Notes: generated from the sequence alone by a model not told the origin. A DNA stretch of 20,588 nt from Bacteroidales bacterium (GCA_023229245.1 JALNZU010000048.1:1-20588), one strand, 5' to 3'. Shown: positions 6,905-16,181, counted from the stretch's first letter. Numbers and translations are program-made.

Positions 6905-8797
6905 TTAATCAATAAATAGCATATGATTATTTTCAGGGTTTGTATCGGGTATCCAATCATTTCCTATATGTATTTCCTGAACATATTTATCTTCAGGAAG
7001 TTGAATCACTATGCGTTGTTCACTCTCTTTCCAGACAGATACCGGAAAATACTGTGAAGAGGTTGTCCCATCTGTAAATCTGAGCTCGACATATACAGGT
7101 AAGGGTAATCCACCTATATTTTCAATGACTAATTGTTTGTTGTTAGTCAGCTTTCGGATTGCCAGATCGGGATACGCATTTTCGTAGAACCAGGGAATGA
7201 CAAACCAATCCAACGACTGATCAGCGGCAGCTTCCATGCAATGAAAAAAATCAGTTGGAAGAGGGTGCTTGCCATTCCAGGTATCCACATAATAGTGTAA
7301 TCCTTTCTTAAACAACTCAGTTCCAATAGCTTGCTGCAGGAAGTAATAGGCTAATGCAGGCCGTGTATAGGATGCCAATCTCAGGCTTTGATATTCTGCT
7401 CCCATCAGATGATTGAGCACCATAGGCGGTATATCCTTTTCGGTACCTGCACCTTGCACATAGGTGTCCACCATTTTCTTAAAATAGCTATAATCAGGGA
7501 ACAGGCTGTCAACCAATTCATAGGGCCATAAATTAGCCCATCCTTCATCCATCCAGGCATATTTCTTCTCGTTGATACCCATATAAAACGGCATATAGCT
7601 ATGAGCAATCTCATGGAATGTAACTCCAAACAGCCCGGCCTGATCGCTATAATTTCCGTTATTGGCCATCATAGGGGTCTCCATTCCACCACCCGTACGA
7701 CCATTGCATACAGTAGTCATTTGCGGATATGGAAACGGGATAGCCGGCATATGATGCGACAGGTAGGAGATAGACTGACGACTATAGTCTGCTACATTTT
7801 CAAAGCCTTTCTGCTCTTCGTGATACAGCGCACTTGCTACTATCCTTCTGTGGTTAACCGAATCAACCAAGACCCCTACCCCATCCCATATCAGCTCTTT
7901 TGCAACTACAAAACTAAAATCCGGGACATGTTGTGCGATATAGTGAAACACATTGCGATCGCGCCTGATAAAGACATTTCCTCTGCGATAATCGCGTGGT
8001 TGAATGATCTGTATGACTTCATCGCTATGTATCGCTTGCTGATACCGTTCATACACTGATGGATGAAACACAGTTTCAGCTTGCTGAAGCAGTCCCGTAG
8101 CCCATACGCCATAATCTTCAGGCACTTCTACACGTATGTCGTAAGAATTGAAATCATTATAAAACTCTACGCTACCTTTATACGAGATCATATCCCATCC
8201 ATCTATATCGTCATAAACTGCTATCTGCGGATACCAATAAGCCACAAAAAGCAGCCTATCGCTGTATTTCCCCATACGTATCGTCCGATAGGAAGGCAGC
8301 TGAACCTCCCATTCCAAAACAATATCAAGGCTGTCGTTTGGCAATAGCGGACGATCAGGTGTGATGATCCATTTAGTACCCTGAGGTGAAAATTTTCGCT
8401 TGTTTTTGGTGTCAATCACCTCCGTTCCTATCTTAAGATTTTTCAACACTGTCCCATCATGCAGGTCTTCGATACCCAGATCCCAGTCGCGGCTGTTACC
8501 TCTGCGAAAAATATCCTGATATACGTTGAAGACCAAGATCCTCAAGCTGTCCGGACTTTCGTTATAATAACGGATTTCGGCGCTGCCCGATAGCTTGCTT
8601 TGGTCTGGAAATACGGTTACATCTATGGAATAGGTAGCATGGTTTTGCCAGTAGTTTGGTCCCGGCACACCTACAAAGCTACGTGTTCCATTTTGGTTGG
8701 CACTAAGCACATTCAAAGGTACATGATAATTGGTTTGTTGCCCAAAGGCAAATATTGGAACCCACAACATCAGGCATACACGAATACATCTCTTCAT
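6905..8797 (-). CDS. Exported M1-family zinc metallopeptidase
   Basis: A 630-residue aminopeptidase-like protein with an N-terminal signal peptide (about 1-19, ending FAFGQ). Zinc ligands follow the exact family spacing: HEIAH at 395-399, then E418 in MDEGWANLW, that is HExxH-x18-E. The exopeptidase GxMEN-like loop reads GGMETPMM (370-377) before the zinc site, with T in place of N. A beta-sandwich N-terminal domain (about 50-230) precedes the catalytic domain, and the C-terminus is beta-rich (about 560-630) with no T9SS sorting signature. It should therefore be periplasmic or use another export route. It sits upstream of the secreted subtilisin on the same strand, and together they form a small extracytoplasmic proteolysis locus. 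Confidence 0.93.
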   Translation of the reverse strand: MKRCIRVCLMLWVPIFAFGQQTNYHVPLNVLSANQNGTRSFVGVPGPNYWQNHATYSIDVTVFPDQSKLSGSAEIRYYNESPDSLRILVFNVYQDIFRRGNSRDWDLGIEDLHDGTVLKNLKIGTEVIDTKNKRKFSPQGTKWIITPDRPLLPNDSLDIVLEWEVQLPSYRTIRMGKYSDRLLFVAYWYPQIAVYDDIDGWDMISYKGSVEFYNDFNSYDIRVEVPEDYGVWATGLLQQAETVFHPSVYERYQQAIHSDEVIQIIQPRDYRRGNVFIRRDRNVFHYIAQHVPDFSFVVAKELIWDGVGVLVDSVNHRRIVASALYHEEQKGFENVADYSRQSISYLSHHMPAIPFPYPQMTTVCNGRTGGGMETPMMANNGNYSDQAGLFGVTFHEIAHSYMPFYMGINEKKYAWMDEGWANLWPYELVDSLFPDYSYFKKMVDTYVQGAGTEKDIPPMVLNHLMGAEYQSLRLASYTRPALAYYFLQQAIGTELFKKGLHYYVDTWNGKHPLPTDFFHCMEAAADQSLDWFVIPWFYENAYPDLAIRKLTNNKQLVIENIGGLPLPVYVELRFTDGTTSSQYFPVSVWKESEQRIVIQLPEDKYVQEIHIGNDWIPDTNPENNHMLFID

Positions 8798-9005
8798 AGT
8801 TCTATGGTATTTTTGAAGAATGAAGTGGTAAAATTAAAGTATTCTGCCAGAGTTATCAGTATTTTTCTTTCATTTTGCAGCTTTCATAAATAAACTAAAT
8901 GCGACACACATTTAAAAAGCATGTTAGTTTAAAGTCTATGAGCTGCATTTTTATTTAATTTGCAATTGAAAGGTTTTTGGACATTATTTCTAATATCATC
9001 AATAT

Positions 9006-10364
9006 ATGCGTAGCATCAATCCCTACACTCAGGAGCTTATAGCCGAATATGAGGAACATAGGTTGGAGGAGGTTCAATTATTTATTACTAAAGCTGATCG
9101 GGCACAGCACTTATGGGCTAATAATCCCTTATCAGAGAGGGTGTCGTATATGCGGGCGCTTGCATTGACATTGCGAAGCCAAAAGGCTGAGCTTGCCAGG
9201 TTGATGACATCTGAGATGGGAAAGCCTATATCCGAATCATTGGCTGAGGTAGAAAAGTGTGCCTGGTTGGCTGAGTATCTTTCGGAAGAGTCTCATTTGG
9301 GATTGGATAGCAGAGATGTGATCACCGAAGCTCGTCATTCGTATGTGACCTACGAAGCTTTAGGTCTTATCCTTGCGGTGATGCCCTGGAATTTCCCACT
9401 TTGGCAGGTGCTGCAGCTTTCGCTACCGGCTATAGTAGCCGGTAACGGGATTTTACTCAAACACGCTTCCAATGTATGGGGTACAGCTCTATCTATAGAA
9501 AAGCTGTTTATTCAGGCAGGTTTTCCTGATCATTTATTTACCACTCTTCTGCTCACCTCTAAATCTATTGAGCCTGTAGTAGCTCATCCTGCTGTACGTG
9601 CTGTCAGTCTGACCGGCAGTGAATCGGCAGGTAAATCAATTGCAGCTACAGCAGGGAGGCACCTAAAAAAAGCCGTATTAGAGTTAGGCGGCTCGGATGC
9701 GTTTTTAGTGTTACCCGATGCCGAGCTACAGGAAGCGGCAGTAACGGCTATGCAGTCACGTATGCTCAACAGCGGACAGGTCTGTATCTCTGCCAAACGC
9801 TTTCTGATCCATGAAGATATTTTTGATGATTTCGTGGACGCACAAATAGACTTGTTATCTCAGCTATCTATTGGAGACCCTATGCTACCTACTACCCATA
9901 TCGGCCCTTTAGCCCGGCCCGAGCTATTGCTTCAACTTGAAGCTCAACTGCAAGCCTCTTTACAAATGGGAGCAACATGTATTTATGGAGGGAAAAGATT
10001 TAACAGCCATCCTCAAATACTTGAGCCAAGCCTGCTGATTGATATACAGCCTGATATGCCTGTATGGAGTGAAGAAACATTTGGACCTGTAATGCCTTTG
10101 ATGCGTTTCAAGACTTTGGAAGAAGGTATTCGCTTAGCCAACGACAGCCGTTTTGGCTTAGGAGCTTCGATATGGACAGGCGATCTTGAATTAGCCAAAG
10201 CCATACTACCGAAGATAGAAGCCGGAAGCGTATTTGTCAACAGCATGGTGAAATCGGATCCGCGACTGCCTTTTGGAGGTATCAAACACTCTGGATTTGG
10301 CAGAGAGCTGTCTGTAGAAGGCATCAAAGAATTTGTCAACATAAAAACAAACTGGATCAACTGA
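9006..10364 (+). CDS. NAD(P)-dependent aldehyde dehydrogenase, succinate-semialdehyde dehydrogenase-like
   Basis: A 452-residue member of the ALDH superfamily that oxidises an aldehyde to its acid with NAD(P)+. Key residues are present: N129 in MPWNFP, K152 in LKHASN, the cofactor loop SLTGSESAGKSIA (201-213), E226 in LELGGSD, and the nucleophile C260 in NSGQVCISAKR. It ends in the common PFGGIKHSGFGRELSVEG segment. Length and motifs resemble the short Sad/YneI-type succinate-semialdehyde dehydrogenases, but the substrate cannot be fixed from sequence. Its TGA stop overlaps the ATG of trmD (TGATG), so the two are translationally linked although their functions are unrelated. Confidence 0.93.
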   Translation: MRSINPYTQELIAEYEEHRLEEVQLFITKADRAQHLWANNPLSERVSYMRALALTLRSQKAELARLMTSEMGKPISESLAEVEKCAWLAEYLSEESHLGLDSRDVITEARHSYVTYEALGLILAVMPWNFPLWQVLQLSLPAIVAGNGILLKHASNVWGTALSIEKLFIQAGFPDHLFTTLLLTSKSIEPVVAHPAVRAVSLTGSESAGKSIAATAGRHLKKAVLELGGSDAFLVLPDAELQEAAVTAMQSRMLNSGQVCISAKRFLIHEDIFDDFVDAQIDLLSQLSIGDPMLPTTHIGPLARPELLLQLEAQLQASLQMGATCIYGGKRFNSHPQILEPSLLIDIQPDMPVWSEETFGPVMPLMRFKTLEEGIRLANDSRFGLGASIWTGDLELAKAILPKIEAGSVFVNSMVKSDPRLPFGGIKHSGFGRELSVEGIKEFVNIKTNWIN

Positions 10365-11041
10365 TGCGAATTGATATTATCACCATATTTCCTGAGATGT
10401 TCGAGGGGCCTTTCAGCGAATCTATAATAAAAAGAGCAAGAGGTAAGGGCTTAGTAGAAATTCAACTGCATAATTTACGTGACTACGCTACCGATACACA
10501 TAAAAAAGTGGACGACTATGCCTTTTCCGGAGGTGCCGGAATGGTGATGATGATAGAGCCTATTGATCGTTGTATCAGCACATTGAAACAGCAAAGAAGC
10601 TATGACGAGATTATCTACTTAAGTCCTGATGGCAATATCTTGACCCAAGCCGTCAGCAATGAGTTGTCTCTTCTACAGAATCTTATTCTGCTGTGCGGCC
10701 GCTACAAAGGTGTTGATGAGCGTGTGCGGGAGCATCTGATCACCAAAGAGATTTCCATAGGCGACTATGTCCTTTCGGGTGGTGAGTTAGCTGCTGCCGT
10801 ATTGACCGACAGCATCATCCGGCTGCTACCGGGGGTACTAGGCGATGAAACCTCAGCCTTGTCCGATTCGTTTCAAGACGGACTCATAGCGCCTCCCGTT
10901 TATACCAGACCACGAATCTATAAAGGATGGGAAGTACCGGAGATATTGCTTAGTGGTGATGAGAAAAAAATTGCCGAATGGAAACACCATCAGTCTATTT
11001 CAAGAACAAAAGCACGCCGGCCCAACTTAGACCCTGACTAA
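10364..11041 (+). CDS. trmD: tRNA (guanine-37-N1)-methyltransferase TrmD
   Basis: A 225-residue SPOUT-class enzyme that makes m1G37 next to the anticodon and so prevents +1 frameshifting; it is usually essential. The fold signatures are all present: MRIDIITIFPEMF at the start, KKVDDYAFSGGAGMVM, LLCGRYKGVDERV (109-121), the trefoil-knot SAM site ISIGDYVLSGGELAA (130-144), R153 in IIRLLPG, and the catalytic D168 in SALSDSF. The length matches the family closely. The usual rpsP-rimM-rplS neighbours are missing; instead the gene overlaps an aldehyde dehydrogenase at its 5' end. At its 3' end it overlaps a convergent gene by 15 bp. Confidence 0.97.
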   Translation: MRIDIITIFPEMFEGPFSESIIKRARGKGLVEIQLHNLRDYATDTHKKVDDYAFSGGAGMVMMIEPIDRCISTLKQQRSYDEIIYLSPDGNILTQAVSNELSLLQNLILLCGRYKGVDERVREHLITKEISIGDYVLSGGELAAAVLTDSIIRLLPGVLGDETSALSDSFQDGLIAPPVYTRPRIYKGWEVPEILLSGDEKKIAEWKHHQSISRTKARRPNLDPD

Positions 11042-13417
11042 GCGTCCGATAAGCACGGCTGCTACCGCAAGGCTATAGGCAATACATGCCGCCAGCATCA
11101 CCCAAAAATAACCAGCTTCTACTGCAATAATGGCAGCGAGAACCGTGCTGATCACCGAGAAACAACCATTGATACCCCAAGCCCAAGGGATCATCACTTT
11201 ATTATGCTCCGACAACAGACGCAATCCAATCGGGAAAGGCATCCCCATAAAAAATGCCAATGGAAATATCAGGACAATCGAAAAAAGTATCTTCCAAACG
11301 AATGAAAGACTGATAGTGATCCTCAAGAGCGGCATGAGGATAATGGCATAAAGCAAGACAATCAAAAAGATCAGCGATAGGAGCTTCCAGAGCTGGCCGT
11401 AGGATTTTATCAGCACTGATGACCGTAAACTGCCTATACCGGACGACAGCAACAGAGCTATCAACACAGCGGAAGCGGCAAAAACAGGATGGCCGAAATA
11501 CAGTATGAACTGTTGAATCAAAACGACCTCCACAAACATAAAACCTATGCCTATCCCACTAAAATACAATAATGTAAACAGCTTTCCATGTCCTTGCCAA
11601 CGAATAAAAAACAAGGGTAAAACGATCAATACAATGGCGATCACGACAACCACAATAAATGTGAGCAGCACTATGAAATAGCCTACTTCAAAAAAAGGCA
11701 GGTTAGTATTCCCCAACGTATCCCGAAGCTTATGCAAGCGATTCAGTTTGAGAAACTGCGAAAAATAAGGTCTCATGTCTCTGACCGGTCGTATGTTGAA
11801 GTCGTAAGCCGCATAAAACTCTTCCCGCTGAGCTGATATAATTTGTCGGACAGAGCTTGCAAAAGTGGTATCCTCCAAATGGTTAAACACCTCTATATCA
11901 TTTACTTGAGTATGGGGTAGCAAAACAGCATCAAAATACATCTGACTGCAAAATTCGTGTAGCGCAAACACCTCCTCTTGTGTGAAGGGAGTTTTTTTCA
12001 GCAAAAAGCTGATCGTACCCCAGCTTCTGAGTGCCACCAAATGCGATTCAATTGATGTAACTCCCTTTTCTTCAAGCATCTCAACCAAGCTAGCCAATAT
12101 TCGTAATGGGTTACGCGCCGGATAATCAAGCCATGCCGTTACTTCTATCATACCGTTCCCGGAAAGGCGTTCCCAACAATCGGCCAATGCATCTGTAGTA
12201 AACACATATTGCTCTTTCAACGCATTCACGCCGGAGGTTCCTCCAAAACTTTCTATCTCAGGCAGTATGATCAGATCGTACTGATTCGTGTCGGTTAACA
12301 AAAAATGACGTGCATGAAGATTGACTGCCCGCACATATGGATGTACCAAAAGTGAATCGGATTGACTGGCTAATTCATTCTTCAACAGATCAGTAATTTC
12401 TTTGTTTTCTTCCACTAAGACAATATTACCCGACCCTTTCCAAAGTGCATATCCGGCAAACAAAGCCGTTCCGCCTTCAAGGATAAGCACATTTTCAGGC
12501 GTAGAAATACGATAAGACATGGCATGGGTAGTGAAATCCAAAAAATGAGTGGTATCGAACTGTGAAAGGCCAATGATTGGACCTACCCAATTGCCGTTGC
12601 AAAAAAGCATATCAACTACAGGTACCTCACCTTCAAAGCTCAGGCTTAATCCGGGTGCATACCGCAATACAGGGCTTCTCACTAATTGTATGTGACCGTA
12701 TGGGCTTTTTCTCTCTAAATATATCTCACTCTCAGGAAGATTAAGCGTTTTTGAGATACTCTTGAACTCCGAAACGGGAAGTTGTATGGGAACACAGACT
12801 AAATAAACGGGTATCAACAATAGTATCAGAGAAGGGAATACTAGTATACGAAACCATTTTTTTGGGACTATCAGCATGCCGGCTATCAATGGCAGCATGG
12901 CTATTACAGCCGGTAGCTGAGAAGGGAAACACACCCATAGCAATGCCAACAAGACGATACCTCCGACACCCGAACCAAATAAATCGGCAAAATACAAAAA
13001 ACCAATCCGGCTGACATAATTGATATAAATAATACCTATGGCAAGAGCGCCTAAGAAGAAAGGCATAAAAAAGCTCACACATACTATGATCAGGTAGACT
13101 ATATGTGTTGTATCAACAAATATCAGATAGGTATCAAAGCGTTTGAAAATCACTGATGAAAACCATAATATACCCAACATTGCCAATCCTGAAATTGTCA
13201 TCAGTGGTGATAATAGCTTGTTTCCATGTTTTTCAATCCAGCTTCGGATCATTGCCAATAAGGTGCCGCTGGCTCCATACCCCAACAGTGCAATAGAAAT
13301 GACCATATAGGCAAAATAGCTCCACTGGACAGCCGAGATCAACTGCATCAATACTAATTGAAAGGCTATCATAGAAGCCGAAAGAAGTCCTAAAGAAAAG
13401 TATATCCTTCTGCTCAT
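11027..13417 (-). CDS. Polytopic membrane protein with central spermidine-synthase-like domain
   Basis: A 796-residue protein with three regions. The N-terminus (about 1-210) has several membrane helices, starting FSLGLLSASMIAFQLVLMQL. Next is a soluble Rossmann-like region (about 215-570) resembling spermidine synthase, and then about six more helices. The C-terminal membrane block has signatures of these SpeE-like membrane proteins, such as GIGFMFVEVVLIQQFILYFG and MGMPFPIGLRLL. In the soluble domain the nucleotide loop is LILEGGTALFAG rather than a canonical GGGDG, followed by the acidic LVEENKEI strand, and the downstream acidic active-site motif reads DLIILPEIES. Aminopropyl transfer is therefore doubtful. 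Its start is 21 bp downstream of the exported methyltransferase gene, which suggests an operon. The function is unknown. Confidence 0.85.
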   Translation of the reverse strand: MSRRIYFSLGLLSASMIAFQLVLMQLISAVQWSYFAYMVISIALLGYGASGTLLAMIRSWIEKHGNKLLSPLMTISGLAMLGILWFSSVIFKRFDTYLIFVDTTHIVYLIIVCVSFFMPFFLGALAIGIIYINYVSRIGFLYFADLFGSGVGGIVLLALLWVCFPSQLPAVIAMLPLIAGMLIVPKKWFRILVFPSLILLLIPVYLVCVPIQLPVSEFKSISKTLNLPESEIYLERKSPYGHIQLVRSPVLRYAPGLSLSFEGEVPVVDMLFCNGNWVGPIIGLSQFDTTHFLDFTTHAMSYRISTPENVLILEGGTALFAGYALWKGSGNIVLVEENKEITDLLKNELASQSDSLLVHPYVRAVNLHARHFLLTDTNQYDLIILPEIESFGGTSGVNALKEQYVFTTDALADCWERLSGNGMIEVTAWLDYPARNPLRILASLVEMLEEKGVTSIESHLVALRSWGTISFLLKKTPFTQEEVFALHEFCSQMYFDAVLLPHTQVNDIEVFNHLEDTTFASSVRQIISAQREEFYAAYDFNIRPVRDMRPYFSQFLKLNRLHKLRDTLGNTNLPFFEVGYFIVLLTFIVVVVIAIVLIVLPLFFIRWQGHGKLFTLLYFSGIGIGFMFVEVVLIQQFILYFGHPVFAASAVLIALLLSSGIGSLRSSVLIKSYGQLWKLLSLIFLIVLLYAIILMPLLRITISLSFVWKILFSIVLIFPLAFFMGMPFPIGLRLLSEHNKVMIPWAWGINGCFSVISTVLAAIIAVEAGYFWVMLAACIAYSLAVAAVLIGRLVRV

Positions 13418-13438
13418 ATACTTTATTGATCTGTCAGT

Positions 13439-14134
13439 CTATTTTTCCTGAGATCGGGTAAAAGGCACAAAACGAACCGGCATCAGGCTTTTGGTTGTCA
13501 CTTTTTTAGCTTTCTTCTCGACTAACATAAGTGTTTGCACTAAAAAAGGTGAGCCAACAGGTATGATCATCTTACCACCTTCTTTTAGCTGCTGAATTAG
13601 CGAAGGCGGAATATGTTCAGCAGCGGCTGTAACTACTATGGCATCAAATGGCGCCTGCTCCTCTAACCCATGATATCCATCAGCGGTGATGACCTCAATA
13701 TTTTGATATCCAAGCTCTTTCAGTCTATCTGTTGCACTTTTCCCCAATTCGGGTATGATCTCTATTGTATAAACTTTTTCTACTATTTCGGCTAATATTG
13801 CAGCTTGATAGCCCGATCCTGTCCCTATCTCTAACACCTTTCCATTGGGTTTTGGGTTGACAAGCTGGGTCATATAAGCAACTATATAAGGCTGTGAAAT
13901 AGTTTGTCCGTAGCCTATGGGCAGCGGCCCATCAGAATAGGCCATTGAAGTATAAGCCGCAGGTACAAACAAATGACGTTCAACCTTTTGAAATGCTTCT
14001 AACACATTCGTTTGTACAATACCACGCTGTCGAAGCTGGTTTTGTACCATAGCAGCACGCTTCTGATCAAAATTTTGAGCGTATAATGGTGAGCTGACAA
14101 TAAGAGTACCCAATAAAATGCTGAGCCACTTCAT
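13439..14134 (-). CDS. pcm: Exported protein-L-isoaspartate O-methyltransferase-like protein
   Basis: A 231-residue PIMT-family protein. The family reaction methylates isoaspartyl residues in aged proteins using SAM, which starts their repair. Signatures are LPIGYGQTISQPYIVAYM (71-88), the SAM loop VLEIGTGSGYQAAILAEI (100-117), YTIEI (122-126), and FDAIVVTAAAEHIP. Residues 1-20 (ending SPLYAQ) are a clear signal peptide, which cytoplasmic Pcm proteins lack, so this copy should act in the periplasm, where a SAM supply is not obvious. The gene is followed after 21 bp by the membrane spermidine-synthase-like gene. Its upstream region carries a -7-like TATCTTG at 14157-14163. Confidence 0.93.
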   Translation of the reverse strand: MKWLSILLGTLIVSSPLYAQNFDQKRAAMVQNQLRQRGIVQTNVLEAFQKVERHLFVPAAYTSMAYSDGPLPIGYGQTISQPYIVAYMTQLVNPKPNGKVLEIGTGSGYQAAILAEIVEKVYTIEIIPELGKSATDRLKELGYQNIEVITADGYHGLEEQAPFDAIVVTAAAEHIPPSLIQQLKEGGKMIIPVGSPFLVQTLMLVEKKAKKVTTKSLMPVRFVPFTRSQEK

Positions 14135-14190
14135 AATACATATTATTAAAGCAGCAAGATACGAAATTTAATCCCAGATACAGCATACAT

Positions 14191-14225
14191 ATTGCAATCA
14201 GATACATCTAAAATAAATATTTTTG
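14191..14225 (+). promoter_or_regulatory. Promoter for the 14274-14810 gene
   Basis: An ATTG -33-like box (14191-14194) and an exact TATTTTTG -7 box (14218-14225) are separated by 23 nt. The predicted start is about 40 nt before the ATG. Confidence 0.45.
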
Positions 14226-14273
14226 TAGCTTAGAAAAGAATAAAGTTTCACTTTTTAAAATTTCTGATGCTGT

Positions 14274-14810
14274 ATGACAAATGACTTGACTTTAGCCATA
14301 GGATCAAGGGTAAGCCATCCACAATACGGGAAGGGTGTTGTGATTCAGGTATATGCCGATTCGTATGAAATAACTTTCATGGATTATGGTACTAAAACTA
14401 TATTACGATCTTTTGAAGGATTACAGATACTTGATTTCGAGGCAGGTGCAACCGATCTCTTAAGCTTTGAGAAGGTTGAACGAGTATTTACAAAGCTGAT
14501 CCGCCAGTTTAGCGATATGCAGGAAACCGTTCCTGTAGGCTCTAAATGGAATGGGGGCATGATGATCCTTCAACCGGCTGATAAAAGCCTCAAATCCAAA
14601 GAAGTACCTATAGATGTGTTTTTTAATAAGATCATTATGGTACGCGACCGCCTGAGAGTGATGGAACAACGTATCAACAGCTCAAACCTGAGCAACGAAG
14701 AAAAAGTAAATTTACAACAGTATCTCACGCGTATTTATGGCAGCCTGACTACATTCAATATATTATTTGCAAACAAAGAAGATACCTTCGTAGGAGAGCA
14801 GAGTAAATAA
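14274..14810 (+). CDS. Conserved hypothetical protein with SH3/Tudor-like N-terminus
   Basis: A 178-residue, apparently cytoplasmic protein with no signal peptide or membrane segment. Residues about 9-54 (GSRVSHPQYGKGVVIQVYAD, ITFMDYGTKTILRSFEGL) have the small beta-barrel pattern seen in the C-terminal Tudor-like domain of UvrD/PcrA helicases, where it contacts RNA polymerase. The rest is mainly helical (FEKVERVFTKLIRQFSDMQE and a C-terminal helical hairpin about 123-165), with a W-N-G-G-M-M segment at 92-97. I do not recognise a named family. A role in binding nucleic acid or polymerase is only a guess from the N-terminus. The gene has its own promoter and is divergent from the exported methyltransferase gene. 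Confidence 0.8.
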   Translation: MTNDLTLAIGSRVSHPQYGKGVVIQVYADSYEITFMDYGTKTILRSFEGLQILDFEAGATDLLSFEKVERVFTKLIRQFSDMQETVPVGSKWNGGMMILQPADKSLKSKEVPIDVFFNKIIMVRDRLRVMEQRINSSNLSNEEKVNLQQYLTRIYGSLTTFNILFANKEDTFVGEQSK

Positions 14811-14844
14811 CAGGCTTTGGCAAGGGGGAAGAGAAAGAAAAATG

Positions 14845-14919
14845 TGGGCATTACTGGATTCGAACCAGTGACTTCCACCCTGTCAAGGTGACACTCTAAA
14901 CCAACTGAGTTAAATGCCC
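14845..14919 (-). tRNA. tRNA-Val(GAC)
   Basis: The minus strand folds into a complete 75-nt cloverleaf: acceptor stem GGGCATT/AATGCCC with discriminator A; D arm ACTC-loop-GAGT containing GG; anticodon stem TCACC/GGTGG with loop TTGACAG, giving anticodon GAC (valine); and T arm ACTGG-TTCGAAT-CCAGT. The 3' CCA is not encoded (the discriminator A is followed by CAT), so it must be added by CCA-transferase. The gene stands alone between two plus-strand genes and has its own promoter at 15007-15036. Confidence 0.97.
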
Positions 14920-15006
14920 AACAAACAATAAGAACCTTGGCATACGTCCTATGAACTATAACACACTTTCAATAATGAAACGGCACAAATAAAGGACTAA
15001 GGATGG

Positions 15007-15036
15007 CAAAAATACGAATTTTTTATTACTGCAAAT
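15007..15036 (-). promoter_or_regulatory. Consensus promoter for tRNA-Val
   Basis: The minus strand reads TTTG, 18 nt, TATTTTTG, a full match to the Bacteroidota -33/-7 consensus and the best promoter in the window. The predicted start near 15000 gives a precursor leader of about 80 nt before the mature tRNA 5' end. Confidence 0.6.
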
Positions 15037-15151
15037 AAAAATTGATCCTCATGCTTTGCAGTATTGGAATAAGCTTTTAAATGAAGTTATTAACTAGTCA
15101 AAACAATTATATACATAGTTTTTACCGACTTTTGCATAAAACTTATTGTCT

Positions 15152-16177
15152 ATGTCAATTTTTGATTTTGACCCTAACACAGCTTCATTACGGGATGCCG
15201 GACTGTATGGTCTTCCTTTCTCAGCCGAAGAATCGGATATCATCATCATTCCTGTCAACTGGGAACTGACGGTAAGTTATCGCGCAGGTACTTTTGGAGG
15301 ACCAGAGGCAGTCAAAGAAGCTTCTATGCAGATGGACCTCTATCATCACGATTATCCCCAGCTTTGGAAGAAAGGTATCTTTTTAGATGAATTTCCCGAT
15401 CATTTCAAAGTCATACATGCCGGATTGCGAAAAGATGCCATCACCATCATTGAAGATATAGAATCAGGCAAGCTTGACCCGAACAAGACAAAATATAAAA
15501 AGATGTATGAAGGCATACGCAAAGCTAATGAAGACCTGATGTATTGGCTGCGCAACCGCATAGCCCACTGGAAGTCGGAAGGAAAAACAGTAGGACTACT
15601 TGGCGGTGACCACAGCATCCCTTTGGCGTATCATGCGTATATGTCCGATAAACAACCGTATGGAATACTGCATATTGATGCCCACCTTGACTTGCGCAAT
15701 GCCTATGAAGGATTTCAGTATTCTCATGCTTCAATCTTTTTTAATGCACTGAAGTTTAACACTATAACTAAATTAGTATCGGTCGGTATCAGGGATTATT
15801 GCGAAGAAGAGGTGCAGTATGTACAATCTAATGCCGGTCGTATTGAAGTCTTTTACGACAGAGACCTTAGAACACAACTTTTTGAAGGCAAGAGCTGGCA
15901 GCAGCTCTCCGACCTTATCGTAGCGCAATTACCTGATAGGGTGTACGTTTCGGTTGACATAGACGGATTAGACCCCAAGCTATGCCCTAACACTGGCACC
16001 CCCGTTCCCGGCGGCCTCGATTTTGAAGAGCTGATGTATCTTTTCAACAGGCTAAAGGCATCAGGTAAAGAGATAGTTGGGTTTGACCTGTGTGAAGTAG
16101 CACCGGGTAACGACCAATGGGATGGCAATGTAGGCGCAAGGGTGTTGTATCAGTTGTGTGGGTTAGCTGCCGGATAA
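15152..16177 (+). CDS. Agmatinase/arginase-family ureohydrolase
   Basis: A 341-residue binuclear-manganese hydrolase. The six metal ligands of the family are all visible: H154 in LGGDHS, D176/H178/D180 in HIDAHLDLR, and D269/D271 in VSVDIDGLDP. The conserved SHAS (191-194), NTGTPVPGGLD and FDLCEVAPGND segments are also present. Family members cleave a guanidino or formimino group, as in agmatinase, arginase or formimidoylglutamase. The PNTGTPVPGG pattern leans towards the agmatinase side, but the substrate is not fixed. A TTG two codons upstream (15146) is in frame; I chose the ATG at 15152 as the more usual start. The gene converges on acylphosphatase, with only 4 bp between the stop codons. 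Confidence 0.93.
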   Translation: MSIFDFDPNTASLRDAGLYGLPFSAEESDIIIIPVNWELTVSYRAGTFGGPEAVKEASMQMDLYHHDYPQLWKKGIFLDEFPDHFKVIHAGLRKDAITIIEDIESGKLDPNKTKYKKMYEGIRKANEDLMYWLRNRIAHWKSEGKTVGLLGGDHSIPLAYHAYMSDKQPYGILHIDAHLDLRNAYEGFQYSHASIFFNALKFNTITKLVSVGIRDYCEEEVQYVQSNAGRIEVFYDRDLRTQLFEGKSWQQLSDLIVAQLPDRVYVSVDIDGLDPKLCPNTGTPVPGGLDFEELMYLFNRLKASGKEIVGFDLCEVAPGNDQWDGNVGARVLYQLCGLAAG

Positions 16178-16181
16178 GGCA

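Noticed and set aside
7601..8059. A long antisense frame (152 codons) inside the M1 peptidase gene
   Set aside because: It lies wholly within a strongly supported gene, and its composition is that of a shadow frame with no domain pattern.
10013..10360. A 115-codon antisense frame in the aldehyde dehydrogenase gene
   Set aside because: It is a shadow of a gene whose catalytic motifs are all present on the other strand.
15146..15151. TTG as start codon of the ureohydrolase gene
   Set aside because: An ATG two codons downstream gives an equally complete protein and is the more usual start; no Shine-Dalgarno sequence favours the TTG.
16178..16181. Bidirectional terminator between the ureohydrolase and acylphosphatase genes
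   Set aside because: Only 4 bp separate the stop codons and no clear hairpin with a T-run is visible around them.
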